Assembly: GCA_017414645.1 (NCBI GenBank)
Contig: JAFQLL010000107.1
Location: 1-33,018 of the forward strand
Origin: Clostridia bacterium
GTDB taxonomy: Bacteria > Bacillota > Clostridia > UMGS1883
DNA: 33,018 bases
Reading direction: 5' to 3'
Shown: positions 16,294-26,214 of the stretch, piece by piece
How the letters are laid out: the number at the start of each line of letters is the position of its first letter
Position numbering within the stretch: position 1 is the first letter of the stretch
Translations under genes and position numbers: made by a program
Notes under the pieces: model-generated
The model's input: the letters and a program-made list of their open reading frames with translations, nothing else
What the model was told of the DNA's origin: nothing
Databases searched by the model: none

Positions 16294-16560
16294 TCATTCT
16301 TCACCGATAATAATAGTCTGTTTTTCTTCAGACTCATTTCTTTCGTAGATAACGTCGGCAGTGAGTGCCGAAAGTATAACATGCCCCGAATCGGCCATAA
16401 TAACGCTTTTTGTTTTTCTGCCGTAGGTGGCATCTATCAGCATTCCCTTTTCGCCTGCATCTCGCACAAGCCTTTTTACGGGAGCTGAGTCAGGGCTTAC
16501 AATGCTTACAATTTTTTCGTCGGAAACCATGTTCCCGAAACCAATGTTAATTAGTTTCAT
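16294..16560 (-). CDS. remA: RemA/DUF370 family regulatory protein
   Basis: The 88-residue protein is a RemA homologue, a DNA-binding activator of biofilm matrix and osmoprotection genes in Bacillus. The family start MKLINIGFGN and the RRKT-like stretch YGRKTKSVIM are recognisable, as is LSALTADVI before an acidic end. The ATG at 16560 has GAGG about nine bases upstream. A reading frame extends upstream to 16689, but those residues only translate the hairpin array and are not part of the gene. The leader directly upstream is a mini-hairpin array, so mRNA structure there might affect expression. Confidence 0.93.
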   Translation of the reverse strand: MKLINIGFGNMVSDEKIVSIVSPDSAPVKRLVRDAGEKGMLIDATYGRKTKSVIMADSGHVILSALTADVIYERNESEEKQTIIIGEE

Positions 16561-16577
16561 ATACAAAACCTCGTCGT

Positions 16578-16949
16578 TCTTGGCTTTGCCATGATTTGTG
16601 CTTCGCACATGATTTGGCTTCGCACATGATTTGGCTTCGCCATGAATTGTTGCTTTATGCAACATGATTTGAAATTCTCCGAAATTCATTACGGAAGAAA
16701 AATCAAAGATTTTTCATTTTATTATTACATAGGAAATTGCGCGCAGAATGTGCGCATATTTGCTTGTAAAATAAAAGTGCACCTTTTCATCCCCCAAGAA
16801 TGGGGGAACGAGGGGGTTGAAGTGTTAAAACACTTTTTTATCATAAGATTTGCATCGCAAATCCACCACAATGCACGCAGTGCAAATCATGCCGTAAGCA
16901 ATTCATGACAACTATTTGTCAATTCATGCAAGCTTCGCTTGCAAATCAT
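16578..16949. repeat. Mini-hairpin array with ATGATTT spacer, enclosing a core element (yicC-remA gap)
   Basis: The left half (16582-16670) has five ATGATTT/ATGAATT spacers at 16591, 16609, 16626, 16642 and 16664. They separate hairpins GGC/GCC, GTGC/GCAC, a mismatched GGC..GCAC, GGC/GCC and GTTGC/GCAAC. Hairpin GAAAAATC/GATTTTTC (16697-16715) leads into core copy B. The right half has spacers AAATCAT or AATTCAT between TGCAC/GTGCA, GCCGTAAGC, GACAA/TTGTC and GCAAGC/GCTTGC. A hairpin GATTTGC/GCAAATC (16847-16863) marks the inner edge, as in the 14037 array. Together with a heptamer run it fills the 461-base gap; no clear promoter or terminator was seen. Confidence 0.85.
16722..16822 (-). repeat. 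Dispersed three-hairpin core element, copy B
   Basis: On the minus strand this copy begins CTTCAACCCCCTCG and holds the CCCCCA/TGGGGG hairpin with loop TTCT, AAAAG/CTTTT with loop GTGCA, and the larger third hairpin. Bases 16729-16765 match copies A and C without a mismatch. It forms the centre of the surrounding hairpin array. Confidence 0.85.
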
Positions 16950-16989
16950 TCCATAAAACTGTTGCAATTACCTGATCAAAGTTACTAAA

Positions 16990-17022
16990 GCATTCTGCAC
17001 TCTGCATTCTGCATTCTGCATT
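16990..17022. repeat. Heptamer repeat abutting the yicC stop
   Basis: Five tandem GCATTCT-type heptamers, one with CACTCT, end at the yicC stop codon. The junction on the minus strand (TAA then ATGCAGAATGC) is the same as at the def stop codon. Confidence 0.85.
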
Positions 17023-17897
17023 TACTCAATGTTTTGCACCTGTTCACGAAGCTTTTCGATTTCGGCCTTAACGTCGATAACGTTTCTTGCAATGGAAAGG
17101 TTGTTGCACTTGCTGCCGGTGGTATTAATTTCACGGTTCATTTCCTGAATGAGGAAGTCCATCTTTCTGCCTATGGGCTCAGTTGCCTTGAACATTTCTC
17201 TCATCTGGTTAATGTGGCTCTTAAGCCTTGCAATTTCTTCGTCAACATTAACCTTGTCGGCAAAGAGCGCTACCTCTGTTAAAAGGCGGCTCTCGTCGTA
17301 GGGGACATTGCCTAAAATTTCCTTCATGCGTGCTTCAATCTTGGTGCGGTAGTTTGTAACAATTTCGGGAGCATGCTCCTCGATGATGTTAACAATGCTT
17401 TCAATAACGTTAAGATGCTCTGTTAAAACAAGGAGCATGTTGTAGCCCTCGTCTTCGCGCATTTTTGTGTAAATTGCACCTGCTTCTTCCAAAGCCTGCA
17501 GCACAACACGTGTCATTTCCTCACTGTCCTCGTCTTCTGCATCGATGGAAAGTACATCGGGGAGTCTCGCAAGGGTTATGGCGTTAACCTCGCCCTGTGT
17601 GTCGGTAGCTTCGGCAATGCGGTTAATTGCATCCTGATATGCCTTTGCAAGGCTTACGTTAACATTTACTGCCTTTGTTTCGTCCTCGGAGGAGTCGATA
17701 TTGATATAAACATCTATCTTGCCTCGGGAGGTGTAGTTTGTGACAGCCTTTTTAACGGGTGCCTCCAAAAAAGAATACAGACGGGGCATTTTTACGGAAA
17801 TGTCGCTGTAACGGCTGTTAACACTTTTAATTTCCACCGTTATTTTTTTACCTGCGTAAAGTGCTTCGGCTGTGCCGTAGCCTGTCATGCTTTTCAT
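17022..17897 (-). CDS. yicC: YicC/YloC-family endoribonuclease
   Basis: The 291-residue protein starts MKSMTGYG, the family signature, and ends with the family's usual REQVQNIE. The N-terminal YicC domain covers about 1-155 and the C-terminal DUF1732 domain about 205-291. Members act as oligomeric endoribonucleases; the cellular RNA targets here are unknown. The ATG overlaps the ftsH stop by 4 bases (ATGA), so translation is likely coupled. In Bacillus the homologue also precedes remA. Confidence 0.93.
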   Translation of the reverse strand: MKSMTGYGTAEALYAGKKITVEIKSVNSRYSDISVKMPRLYSFLEAPVKKAVTNYTSRGKIDVYINIDSSEDETKAVNVNVSLAKAYQDAINRIAEATDTQGEVNAITLARLPDVLSIDAEDEDSEEMTRVVLQALEEAGAIYTKMREDEGYNMLLVLTEHLNVIESIVNIIEEHAPEIVTNYRTKIEARMKEILGNVPYDESRLLTEVALFADKVNVDEEIARLKSHINQMREMFKATEPIGRKMDFLIQEMNREINTTGSKCNNLSIARNVIDVKAEIEKLREQVQNIE

Positions 17898-20398
17898 TCG
17901 CTTTCACCCTCTTCATTTTCTTCTGTTTTTTCTTCTGAAAGCTTGCCCTCAAAGGCCTGAATAAATTCTTCGCTGTCAAGCTTCTCGCGCTCGATAAGAG
18001 CCTTGGATACAATGTGGAGCTTTTCAATGTTTTCTGTGAGAAGCTCTTCACACTTATTGTAGCAGTAGTCAATAATTCCCTTAATTTCTGAATCGATAAT
18101 GGCTGCAGTTTCCTGAGAGTAGTTATTGCCCTGCGAGAAGTCACGGCCTAAGAACACCTCGTGGTCACCGCTTGTAAAGGTCATGGAGCCCAATCTTTCG
18201 CTCATGCCGTACTGCATAACCATTTTCCTTGCAAGGTTTGTTGCACGGTCAATATCGCTTGATGCGCCTGTGTTAATTTCGTTGAACACAATTTTTTCTG
18301 CAAGCCTGCCGCCCATCATCATAATGATGGTTTCAAGCATTTCCTCTTTGGAAATGTATGCCTTATCAGTGTCGGGAAGGCTTAAGGTAAAGCCGCCTGC
18401 CTGACCGCGGGGAATGATAGACACCTGATGCACACTATCCTGTGTGGGAAGTATGTGAGAAAGGATTGCATGACCTGCTTCGTGATAAGCGGTCTGCTTT
18501 TTGTCCTTGTCTTTGTTAACCTTATTCTTTTTCTCGGGACCCATAACAACCTTAAGAATGGCTTCGTCAACCTCTGCCTGACCGATTTTATCCTTCTTTA
18601 CTCTTGCAGCCATGATAGCCGCTTCGTTAAGAATGTTTTCCAGATCGGCACCTGTAAAGCCGTAGGTGGATTTTGCAATTTTCTCTAAGTCAACTGTTTC
18701 GTCAAGAGGCTTGTTTTCTGCATGAATTCTGAGGATTGCCTCTCTGCCCTTCTGGTCAGGGTAGCCGACAGTTACCTGGCGGTCAAAGCGGCCCGGACGA
18801 AGAAGCGCCGGGTCAAGTATGTCGGGGCGGTTTGTTGCCGCTATAATTATTATGCCCGAGTTTGTGCCGAAGCCGTCCATTTCAACCAAAAGCTGGTTAA
18901 GTGTCTGCTCACGTTCATCGTGACCGCCACCTAAGCCCGCGCCTCTCTGACGACCTACAGCATCGATTTCGTCAATAAATATAATTGCAGGAAGGTTCTT
19001 TCTTGCCTGTTCGAAAAGGTCACGGACACGGGATGCACCAACACCAACGAACATTTCCACAAAGTCGGAGCCGCTCATTGAGAAGAAAGGCACACCTGCC
19101 TCACCTGCAACAGCCTTTGCAAGAAGGGTTTTACCTGTACCGGGAGGGCCTACAAGAAGCACACCCTTGGGAATGCGTGCACCTAAAGAGGTAAACTTCT
19201 TGGGATCACGCAAAAAGTCAACAATTTCGCTTAATTCCTTCTTTTCCTCTTCAACGCCTGCAACGTCGTTGAAGGTAACTCTCTTTCCGTTTTCATCGGG
19301 AGATTTTGCCTTGCTCTTACCAAAGCCGCCCATTCCCTTGCCGCCGCCCTGAGTCTGGCGCATTAAGAAGAATGTAAAGCCTAAGATAATTACAAACATA
19401 ATAACCGAAGGAAGGATGGACATCCACCAGGAAACAGTTTCGGGAGCAGGTGTTGAAACAACAATTTTGCCTGCCTTTATCTGTTCAACAACAGTCTGGT
19501 TTTCAAGGAAATATTTACCCGGAGCTTCAACAACCTTTTTGTCGGCTTCCTTATAGGTTACAGTAGTGCCTGCCTGTGAGAAGGTTATCCTTTCCACGTT
19601 GCCTGCCTTAATCTCCTTTGCAAGGCTTTCGTAAGCCTCGTTTTTGTTTTCCTCGCCGGTTGCTGTCTCGGGAGCCTTTTCAAGCATTGTTGTCAGCTTG
19701 ATTTTGCCTTCTTTATAAAGCTTTATAACATCGCTGTTGCCTAAAAGCACCATGGGCGAAAAATCGGCAACTGCACTGACACGGTCCTTTGTTGTATAAA
19801 GAACGCTTGACTCAAGAAGTGCAAGCTCTTTAATATTGCCCTTTTTAATTTCATCTGCAAGGTTAACATATTCTGCAGCAGGACCTGTTGCATTTATTGC
19901 GTTAACCTTTAACTTACCTGCATTGAATTTTGCCATTACCTTGTCGCTTGAAAAAAGCTCTTCTGCGCTTATATTTATAAAGCGTGTTTCTCTGCTCTTA
20001 TTTGTATAAGCAACAGAATTTTCCATAATGGTAATTTCTTCAATCATGTCCTCGTCAATGCTTTTAACAAGGTTTTTGTATTCTTCTGTTTCTGTTTCGG
20101 CACTTCTGGTAAAAAGCCCCAAAACAGGGAGTGTGCCTGCTTTAATGCGCATGAACATGCCCTTATCGCCAAGCAGCTCACCACTTACTATTGCAACAGG
20201 CTTATCTTTGCTGTAGGTTACTTCAACCCTGCTGTCACGAAGAACAAGCTCTGCCACCTTGCCTTCTTCAATTTCCTTTATAAGGTCAGAATACACCGAT
20301 TCCTCCACCTCGGGAACGCCCTTGAACATGGTTGCAACAGTTACCACAACCAATATGAGGGCAACAAGAAAGCCTAAATTTTTCACATTTTTCTTCAA
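17894..20398 (-). CDS. ftsH: ATP-dependent membrane zinc protease FtsH with an expanded extracytoplasmic region
   Basis: The 834-residue protein degrades membrane and short-lived cytoplasmic proteins; usual FtsH proteins have about 600-680 residues. Membrane segments are at about 8-26 and 324-346. Between them are four tandem FtsH_ext-like repeats (35-98, 106-170, 176-240, 255-316), where one is normal. The AAA module has Walker A GPPGTGKT (417-424), Walker B IIFIDEID and the ATNRPD region; the protease has HEAGH (639-643) with a likely third zinc ligand Asp715. The tail is acidic. The start is a TTG at 20398 with AAGGAGG eight bases upstream. It follows hpt by 18 bases and overlaps yicC. Confidence 0.96.
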   Translation of the reverse strand: MKKNVKNLGFLVALILVVVTVATMFKGVPEVEESVYSDLIKEIEEGKVAELVLRDSRVEVTYSKDKPVAIVSGELLGDKGMFMRIKAGTLPVLGLFTRSAETETEEYKNLVKSIDEDMIEEITIMENSVAYTNKSRETRFINISAEELFSSDKVMAKFNAGKLKVNAINATGPAAEYVNLADEIKKGNIKELALLESSVLYTTKDRVSAVADFSPMVLLGNSDVIKLYKEGKIKLTTMLEKAPETATGEENKNEAYESLAKEIKAGNVERITFSQAGTTVTYKEADKKVVEAPGKYFLENQTVVEQIKAGKIVVSTPAPETVSWWMSILPSVIMFVIILGFTFFLMRQTQGGGKGMGGFGKSKAKSPDENGKRVTFNDVAGVEEEKKELSEIVDFLRDPKKFTSLGARIPKGVLLVGPPGTGKTLLAKAVAGEAGVPFFSMSGSDFVEMFVGVGASRVRDLFEQARKNLPAIIFIDEIDAVGRQRGAGLGGGHDEREQTLNQLLVEMDGFGTNSGIIIIAATNRPDILDPALLRPGRFDRQVTVGYPDQKGREAILRIHAENKPLDETVDLEKIAKSTYGFTGADLENILNEAAIMAARVKKDKIGQAEVDEAILKVVMGPEKKNKVNKDKDKKQTAYHEAGHAILSHILPTQDSVHQVSIIPRGQAGGFTLSLPDTDKAYISKEEMLETIIMMMGGRLAEKIVFNEINTGASSDIDRATNLARKMVMQYGMSERLGSMTFTSGDHEVFLGRDFSQGNNYSQETAAIIDSEIKGIIDYCYNKCEELLTENIEKLHIVSKALIEREKLDSEEFIQAFEGKLSEEKTEENEEGESE
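19448..20296 (-). other. Four tandem FtsH_ext-like domain repeats within ftsH
   Basis: Each repeat has an opening YxxL then an Ile/Glu-rich helix with Gly/Asp, a Val/Ile-x-Glu-Leu/Ile strand, a Ser-x-Val-x-Tyr-Thr-like strand, and a closing Ala-Gly-Lys-Ile/Leu-x-Val. Examples are [39 protein letters not shown] and [13 protein letters not shown] at the starts, and [24 protein letters not shown] and IKAGKIVV at the ends. The copies are clearly diverged, so the expansion is not recent. The last copy directly precedes the second membrane segment, as in ordinary FtsH. Confidence 0.85.
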
Positions 20399-20416
20399 TC
20401 GATTTGCCTCCTTGGC

Positions 20417-20974
20417 TTACTTTTCATAAAATTCGGGCTTCAAAACGCCAACGAAGGGGAACTGACGGAAGCGATGGTCATAGTCAAGACCATAGCCTAC
20501 GGCAAATTTGTTGGGAATGTTAAAGCCTATGTACTTGGGAGAAAGCTCCACAACTCTTCTTTCGGGTTTGTCGAGGAAGGTACAAACCTCAACGCTCTTT
20601 GCGCCTTCTTCCAAAAGTATTTTAGACACTGCCTGAAGAGTTCTGCCTGTGTCAACAATGTCTTCAACGATGAGAATGTCCTTATCCTTTACGTTAAAGC
20701 CCTTACCCTTTATTATGTCCACTTTTCCCACAGATTCTGTGCCTTCATAGCTGGATGCAAAAACGCACATTACTCTTGCAGGAACGCTGAGAGCACGGAT
20801 AATGTCGGCTGCGAACATGAAGCTGCCTGTGAGAACTGTGAGCACGCAAATCTCTCTGCCCGAGTAGTCACGGCTTATTTCTTCGCCAAGCTCCTTTACT
20901 CTTGCCTTAATCTGTTCTTCGCTCACAAGAATTTCGTCGATAACCTCTTCTACCAAAGGATTCTTGTTTTCCAT
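20417..20974 (-). CDS. hpt: Hypoxanthine phosphoribosyltransferase
   Basis: The 185-residue purine salvage enzyme converts hypoxanthine (and usually guanine) with PRPP to the nucleotide. The PRPP-binding motif LIVEDIVDTGRTL is at 101-113, and the flexible loop and SSYEGTES region precede it. GGTGAGG lies upstream of the ATG. The tilS-hpt-ftsH order is conserved in Firmicutes; here tilS ends 21 bases upstream and ftsH starts 18 bases downstream. Confidence 0.95.
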   Translation of the reverse strand: MENKNPLVEEVIDEILVSEEQIKARVKELGEEISRDYSGREICVLTVLTGSFMFAADIIRALSVPARVMCVFASSYEGTESVGKVDIIKGKGFNVKDKDILIVEDIVDTGRTLQAVSKILLEEGAKSVEVCTFLDKPERRVVELSPKYIGFNIPNKFAVGYGLDYDHRFRQFPFVGVLKPEFYEK

Positions 20975-20995
20975 GTTTTCCTCACCTTCTGCTGA

Positions 20996-22345
20996 TTAGT
21001 CAGCTCTTTTGTATTCTGCAACTAAAATTTTTTTTGTGTTTTCGTGGGGCAGGTAATTTTTTGTTTTTCTTATGCCCGGTATAAAAAGAATTTCGTCGCC
21101 CATTGTAAGCATTGAAATTCTATCACGCATTTCTTTCGGAATTTTTAAATCAATGAAAATTTTCTTTAACTTTTTTGTGCCGACCATACCGTAGGGCGAT
21201 ATAAAATCGCCGTCTTTTCGCCTTCTTATACTTACATTTTCCAAAAGGCTGTCAGCATCTAAAAATATCATCATTTTATTATCTCGCATTTTGGCGGTTT
21301 TGTCAACTGTTTTTATGCTCCAAACGCCGTCAAATGCCTTTATTTCAAGGTTTTCGCCTTTTTTTATAATATATTCCTCACCAAAGTCGGTTTGCAAATT
21401 TTTTTCAACTGATTTTACTTTGTCGTAGCTCTTTTCCAGGCGTATATTATTCCCCACATCACGGTACTTTCCCGTGGGGCCTTCTGCCAAGGAGCACACA
21501 GCTTTAATTTTGTCGGCATCTATATCGCCTGCGTGCCAGAAAGTAAGTGCATCAACGGCAACGCGCCTTTTTACAGCCTCATGCAGAGAATTGAAAACAG
21601 AGGTGTCGATAACCCCGTCCTTAAAGGCTCCCGAGCTTTCGGCAACAGTACGGATAAAATCATCGTCCACCCTTAAGCTTTCTGCCGCCGATGCAATTTT
21701 TCTTTCTGCCCCGGGGAAAAGCTTTTCAATTTCCTTTAAAATTACAAGACGTATTCTGTTGCGGGAATAAATGCATTCGTTGTTGGTTGCATCCTCACGC
21801 CAGGATATGCCCTTATCTGTAAGATAACTAAGTATTTCGTTCTTTGAAATGTTTAAAAGGGGGCGAATGATGTCATCACGCTTAAAGGGAATGCCCCCAA
21901 GCCCCTTTGCGCCGCTTCCGCGGAAAAGGTTAAAAAGCACCGTTTCGGCATTGTCACGCATGTGGTGCCCTGTGGCAATGCGGGCGCCTCCGAGGCTCTG
22001 TGAAACCTCAGTGAAAAAGCGGTAGCGCTCAATTCTGCCTGCTTCCTCTTCGCTTTTTTTTGTTGCCTTTGCGATAGATGGAATATCGGCTTTTTTGTAA
22101 AACAGCTCAATGCCCTTTTCTTCGCAAAAGCTTTTAACAAAAAGATAGTCTTCCTCGGCAGCTTTGCCACGGATGGAGTGGTTTAAATGTGCTGCATAAA
22201 CCTTTATATCCAGTATATCTTTTATTTCATAAAGCACACAAAGCAGAGCCATGGAATCTGCGCCGCCGCTTACGGCGCAGACTACCTTGTCCCCTGCTTT
22301 GAGCATATTGTTAACCTTTATTGTTTCAAGCACTCTTGTAAGCAC
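20996..22345 (-). CDS. tilS: tRNA(Ile)-lysidine synthase
   Basis: The 449-residue enzyme attaches lysine to cytidine 34 of the tRNA(Ile) that reads AUA codons. The ATP-pyrophosphatase P-loop is SGGADS (26-31), followed by the HLNHSIRG and GHHMRDNAETVLF stretches typical of the N-terminal domain. The C-terminal part contains RRRKDGDFISPYG and KKLKKIFIDLKIP, the TilS C-terminal domain. I choose the GTG at 22345: it is eight bases after the dnaB stop, AGGTGA lies in front of it, and homologues begin at this point. An ATG at 22402 inside dnaB would add 19 unrelated residues. Confidence 0.93.
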   Translation of the reverse strand: MLTRVLETIKVNNMLKAGDKVVCAVSGGADSMALLCVLYEIKDILDIKVYAAHLNHSIRGKAAEEDYLFVKSFCEEKGIELFYKKADIPSIAKATKKSEEEAGRIERYRFFTEVSQSLGGARIATGHHMRDNAETVLFNLFRGSGAKGLGGIPFKRDDIIRPLLNISKNEILSYLTDKGISWREDATNNECIYSRNRIRLVILKEIEKLFPGAERKIASAAESLRVDDDFIRTVAESSGAFKDGVIDTSVFNSLHEAVKRRVAVDALTFWHAGDIDADKIKAVCSLAEGPTGKYRDVGNNIRLEKSYDKVKSVEKNLQTDFGEEYIIKKGENLEIKAFDGVWSIKTVDKTAKMRDNKMMIFLDADSLLENVSIRRRKDGDFISPYGMVGTKKLKKIFIDLKIPKEMRDRISMLTMGDEILFIPGIRKTKNYLPHENTKKILVAEYKRAD

Positions 22346-22353
22346 CCTGTCAC

Positions 22354-23712
22354 CTAATTTCTGTTGTCCAGATTCATAAACTTTGTATATTCGCCTCGCC
22401 ATGCAAGGTTAACAACACCCTGTGAACCGCCACGGTGCTTGGCAACAATGCATTCCACAACGTTGCTCTTTTCTGCGTTGGGGTCCTCCTGAGAGTTGTC
22501 GGGGTTATACAAAAGCATTACAATGTCGGCATCCTGCTCGATAGAACCACTTTCACGAAGGTCGCTTACCTGAGGGCGTTTGTCCTTTCTGCCCTCGCTC
22601 ATACGGTTGAGCTGAGAAAGTGTAATTACAGGCACCTCTAATTCCTTAGCCATAATTTTAAGTGCACGGGAAATTTCGGCAACTGCCAGAGCACGGTTAT
22701 CGCTGCCGCCCTTTGTTTCCATAAGCTGCAGGTAGTCAACCACAACTAAGCCAAGGTTTTTCTCCAGCTTAAGCCTTCTGCACTTTGCCCTTATTTCGGA
22801 AATGCTTATGCTGGAGGTGTCGTCGATATAAATAGGTGCCGACATAATACCGCTTAAGCAGTGGGCAATTTTAGCCATGTCGGGCGCATCGAGAGCACCT
22901 ATTCTCATTTTTTCGCTTGAAACAAGTGCTTCACTTGACAACACTCTGTTTACAAGCTCCTCCTTGCCCATTTCCAAGCTGAAAATTGCCACGGGAATTT
23001 TGTGCCTTATGGCTGCATGCTCTGCAATGTTTAAGGCAAAAGAGGTTTTACCTACACCGGGACGAGCCGCAATAATAATGAGTGCGCCCTTCTGAAGCCC
23101 TGCGGTAAGTGTGTCCAGGTCCTTAAAGCCTGTTGGAACACCTGTAACGCTTTCGCCGCGCTTTCTCTTTTCTTCAATCATGGCAAGAGCGCTTTTTGCA
23201 ACCTCGCTTATGTGGTAAAAGCCCTTCTGACCTTGCTTGTCGAGTATGTTGAATATGAGCTGCTCGCTTTCGTCTAAAATGCGTGAAACGTCGTCCTCGT
23301 CGCGTGTGGCAAGGTCAACAACCCGACTTGCCGCTGTTGCAAGGCGGCGGAGCACGCTTTTGCCCTTTACAATGTTCATGTAATGCTCTAAGTTTTCTGT
23401 ACTGAGCACGTTCTGCACAATGCCCGTAATGTAGCCTATGCCACCTACAGAGTCAATCTTTGAGCCTAAAGCATCGGATAAGGTTACAATGTCAACGGGG
23501 GTTGCAGTTTCAAAAAGCGACGAAATGGCATTGAATATAATCTGATGCGCCGCTGTATAAAAGTCCTCTGTATCGAGCTTTTCCACGCAGGTGTTAAGCG
23601 CCTTGTCGTCAAATATCATGCTGCCGAGCACAGCCTGCTCAGCCTCGATATTATATGGCATGGTTTTCCCCGGGGGAAGCTCTATTGGTTTTTCGCGCTT
23701 AATAACATCCAC
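22354..23712 (-). CDS. dnaB: Replicative DNA helicase
   Basis: The 452-residue hexameric helicase unwinds DNA at the fork. The N-terminal primase-interacting domain (about 18-120, NIEAEQAVLGSM) is joined by a linker to a RecA-like core with Walker A ARPGVGKTS (216-224) and Walker B VVVDYLQLM (323-331). No intein interrupts it. The start is a GTG at 23712 with AAGGAG ten bases upstream; the nearby ATG is out of frame. It follows rplI by 26 bases, as in Bacillus (rplI-dnaC). Confidence 0.96.
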   Translation of the reverse strand: MDVIKREKPIELPPGKTMPYNIEAEQAVLGSMIFDDKALNTCVEKLDTEDFYTAAHQIIFNAISSLFETATPVDIVTLSDALGSKIDSVGGIGYITGIVQNVLSTENLEHYMNIVKGKSVLRRLATAASRVVDLATRDEDDVSRILDESEQLIFNILDKQGQKGFYHISEVAKSALAMIEEKRKRGESVTGVPTGFKDLDTLTAGLQKGALIIIAARPGVGKTSFALNIAEHAAIRHKIPVAIFSLEMGKEELVNRVLSSEALVSSEKMRIGALDAPDMAKIAHCLSGIMSAPIYIDDTSSISISEIRAKCRRLKLEKNLGLVVVDYLQLMETKGGSDNRALAVAEISRALKIMAKELEVPVITLSQLNRMSEGRKDKRPQVSDLRESGSIEQDADIVMLLYNPDNSQEDPNAEKSNVVECIVAKHRGGSQGVVNLAWRGEYTKFMNLDNRN

Positions 23713-23738
23713 TGCCGCGCATCTCCTTTCTTAAGTAA

Positions 23739-24185
23739 TTATTCGGAAACAACCTCAACTGTAATCTTTGCACTGATTTCGGGGTAAACCTTAATTTCCA
23801 CCTGGTGAGAGCCAACTGTCTTGATACCGTCGGGAAGCTGTACCTTTCTTTTGTCAACAACAACGTGAAGCTGATACTTGATTGCATCTGCCACGTTCTG
23901 GTTTGTAATTTTACCGAAAAGCTTGCCGTTGTCGCCTGCCTTTGAAGCAATTGTAACCTTGCCGCCCTCTAACTTTCCTGCTGTTTCCTTAGCTGCAAGA
24001 ATTTCCTGCTCCTTATGGTAAGCCTTTGCTTCGTTCTTACCCTTAACCTCGTTTAAAGCACCCTTTGTTGCTTCCTTTGCAAGGCCCTTAGGCAAAAGGA
24101 AATTGCGTGCGTAGCCATCGCTCGCTTCAACAACCTCGCCCTTTTTACCGTGACCCTTTACGTCTGCCAATAATACTACCTTCAT
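23739..24185 (-). CDS. rplI: 50S ribosomal protein L9
   Basis: The 148-residue protein starts [19 protein letters not shown] and continues with [14 protein letters not shown], the L9 signature. A charged connecting helix (about 40-75) joins the rRNA-binding N-domain to the C-terminal domain, which contains LFGKIT and ends in a beta-rich stretch. The length is normal. AAGGAAG is upstream of the ATG. It sits between gdpP and dnaB, the conserved position. Confidence 0.97.
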   Translation of the reverse strand: MKVVLLADVKGHGKKGEVVEASDGYARNFLLPKGLAKEATKGALNEVKGKNEAKAYHKEQEILAAKETAGKLEGGKVTIASKAGDNGKLFGKITNQNVADAIKYQLHVVVDKRKVQLPDGIKTVGSHQVEIKVYPEISAKITVEVVSE

Positions 24186-24202
24186 GTTTATCTTCCTTTC
24201 TG

Positions 24203-26179
24203 TTATTCATCAATAATGCTGTCAATGGCTTCCTTCAGCATGCTTTCAGCTGTGTCGATGTCAACACCCTCTAATTGTGCCGCACCTGCAAGCATGTGAC
24301 CTCCGCCACCTAATTTTTCAGCAATGAGCTGAACATTTATATCGCCGTAGCTTCTGCAGCTTACGGATATTGTGTTTTCCGATACTGGTGCAATTACAAA
24401 GGATGCAACAACGTTTTCCATTTCAAGAATGTCGTTTGCCGCCTTTGCGATAACATCCTGCTTAATTTCCTCGGTATAAACCTTGCTTATACCAATAGTT
24501 TCCTTGTAAAGTACCATATTGCAGGCAATTGCTGTACGCATTTGGTAATCCTCGTAGCTTTCCTTAAAGTTCTTTCTTACACGGAGAGTGTCGGCGCCCA
24601 GCCTCTTAAGATATGCCGCCGCCTCGAGGGTTCTTACGCCTGTTTTATAAATAAAGCTGTTGGTGTCAACAAGCACACCTGCATACATTGCTTCGGCAAT
24701 TTCGGCGTTTATGCCGCCACGGCCGATGTACTGAAGCATTTCTGCCACCATTTCGCAGCTAGAAGATGCAAAGGGCTCATGGTACAGAAGGTCTGTATTT
24801 GAAATGAACTCTTCACTTCTGCGGTGGTGGTCTATCAATATAAGCTGTGGAGCCTCGTCAAGTATTTCCGGCGATGCCACCAGACTTCTGCGGTGGGTAT
24901 CACACACAATAACAAGGGTTTTAGGCTTCATAAGCTCGCGAGCCTGCATTTTGTTCACAAAAAGACCGCTATGCGTCTGGTTTGTTTCAAAGCCCTTTAA
25001 AAGCCATTTTACGGTAGAGTCGTAGGTTTCAAGAATAACCTTTGCCTGCTTACCGTGAGCCATGGCAATGCACGCCAAGGCAACAGAAGCACCAAAGGAG
25101 TCCGCATCTGCATTGGTGTGGCCCATAACAATAACGTTGTCGCACTCTTCCATAAGACCAACCATTGCAAGAGCCTTTACTCTTACCTTTACCTTTGTGC
25201 GCTTTTCGGTTTCCCGGTTTTTACCGCCATAGTAAGAAAAGTTGCCGCCGTCCTTTATAACGGCCTGGTCACCGCCTCGGCCAAGAGCCATGTCGAGGGC
25301 TGTTTTCGCAAAAAGGTCAATTTCGTTTATGTCGGCGCCGCCGATACCTACACCAATACTCAAGGTAGGCTCAATAACACTGCCTGCGCCGCGTGTTTTT
25401 GCTTTTTCAAGCACATCGAATTTGTCGTTCTTTATTTTTTCAAGTGTTTCAGAATTGAAAAGGCACATGTATCTGCCCTTTTCAATGTGTCTCACACTGC
25501 CGCCAAGGATTTTCACCCAATCGAAAATGAGTGCTTCAATTTCCTTTTCTGCCTGATAGGAAACGTCGTCGCCTTCTTCGTTTACAAGCTCGTCGTAGTT
25601 GTCGATGAGCACGTGCATTATAACCGTTCTTATGTCACGGGCTTCCTTTTTGTAGTGCTCAAGCTCGGTTATGTCCTTAAGGGTTATGACAAATGCGCTG
25701 TCGGTGGCATTGTCGGCCTTAAAGGGTACATTTGTGAGCAGATAGCAATTTTCGCCGTGGTCAATGCGGCATTCCGCTCCATTGCCCATGCGGCTTAAAA
25801 GGTCCATTGTTATGGCAGGAATGTGCTCTGTTATGCCGTCGTGCATTGTAACTGTGGGGCACATATTGCTGAAGGCTTCATTCCACCAGTTAATTTTGCC
25901 GTCTGTGCCAACAGAAATCATGGCAATGGTAACGCCCTTTGTTATGTCAAATTTGCTGTTTACGTCAGCCATTGAGGAATAATACTTTATGGTTTCGTCA
26001 AGCTCCTGTTTTTCCTCTCTGAGCTTTAAAATAAAGGTTATTACCGACACACTAAGGAGCAGCAGCCCCACTAATACGTTATAAAAGCAAATGCCTATTG
26101 CACAAAGGGCAACAAGTAAACAATACAAAAAGATTCCGTTTTTCAATATTAAATTAAAAATTCCGTTTTTCTTATTCAT
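24203..26179 (-). CDS. gdpP: Cyclic-di-AMP phosphodiesterase (GdpP type)
   Basis: The 658-residue membrane enzyme hydrolyses c-di-AMP. Two membrane segments (about 12-32 and 34-52) are followed by a PAS-like domain (about 75-170), a degenerate GGDEF domain (about 175-315, without GGDEF itself) and a DHH/DHHA1 phosphodiesterase. DHH ligands are visible: His354, Asp358, Asp360, Asp427, DHH at 450-452 and Asp505; GGGGH is at 624-628. GAGGTAT precedes the ATG. It is the first gene after a good promoter and leads a block with rplI and dnaB. Confidence 0.95.
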   Translation of the reverse strand: MNKKNGIFNLILKNGIFLYCLLVALCAIGICFYNVLVGLLLLSVSVITFILKLREEKQELDETIKYYSSMADVNSKFDITKGVTIAMISVGTDGKINWWNEAFSNMCPTVTMHDGITEHIPAITMDLLSRMGNGAECRIDHGENCYLLTNVPFKADNATDSAFVITLKDITELEHYKKEARDIRTVIMHVLIDNYDELVNEEGDDVSYQAEKEIEALIFDWVKILGGSVRHIEKGRYMCLFNSETLEKIKNDKFDVLEKAKTRGAGSVIEPTLSIGVGIGGADINEIDLFAKTALDMALGRGGDQAVIKDGGNFSYYGGKNRETEKRTKVKVRVKALAMVGLMEECDNVIVMGHTNADADSFGASVALACIAMAHGKQAKVILETYDSTVKWLLKGFETNQTHSGLFVNKMQARELMKPKTLVIVCDTHRRSLVASPEILDEAPQLILIDHHRRSEEFISNTDLLYHEPFASSSCEMVAEMLQYIGRGGINAEIAEAMYAGVLVDTNSFIYKTGVRTLEAAAYLKRLGADTLRVRKNFKESYEDYQMRTAIACNMVLYKETIGISKVYTEEIKQDVIAKAANDILEMENVVASFVIAPVSENTISVSCRSYGDINVQLIAEKLGGGGHMLAGAAQLEGVDIDTAESMLKEAIDSIIDE

Positions 26180-26214
26180 TGTTATACCTCATTAAACATA
26201 CATATACATAGTGT

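Noticed and set aside
16561-16689. An N-terminal extension of RemA
   Set aside because: The extra 43 residues translate only the hairpin array and are absent from the family; the ATG at 16560 has its own ribosome site.
16950-16989. Promoter for the remA operon after yicC
   Set aside because: TTGATC followed 18 bases later by TATGGA is too weak to call, and no better pair was found in the gap.
22346-22402. An ATG start of tilS at 22402 inside dnaB
   Set aside because: It would overlap dnaB by 49 bases and add residues not seen in the family. The GTG at 22345 has AGGTGA in front of it.
25055-25798. A 247-codon open frame on the plus strand opposite gdpP
   Set aside because: It mirrors gdpP codons, has no recognisable domain and no ribosome site fitting its start. 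It is a shadow of the real gene.
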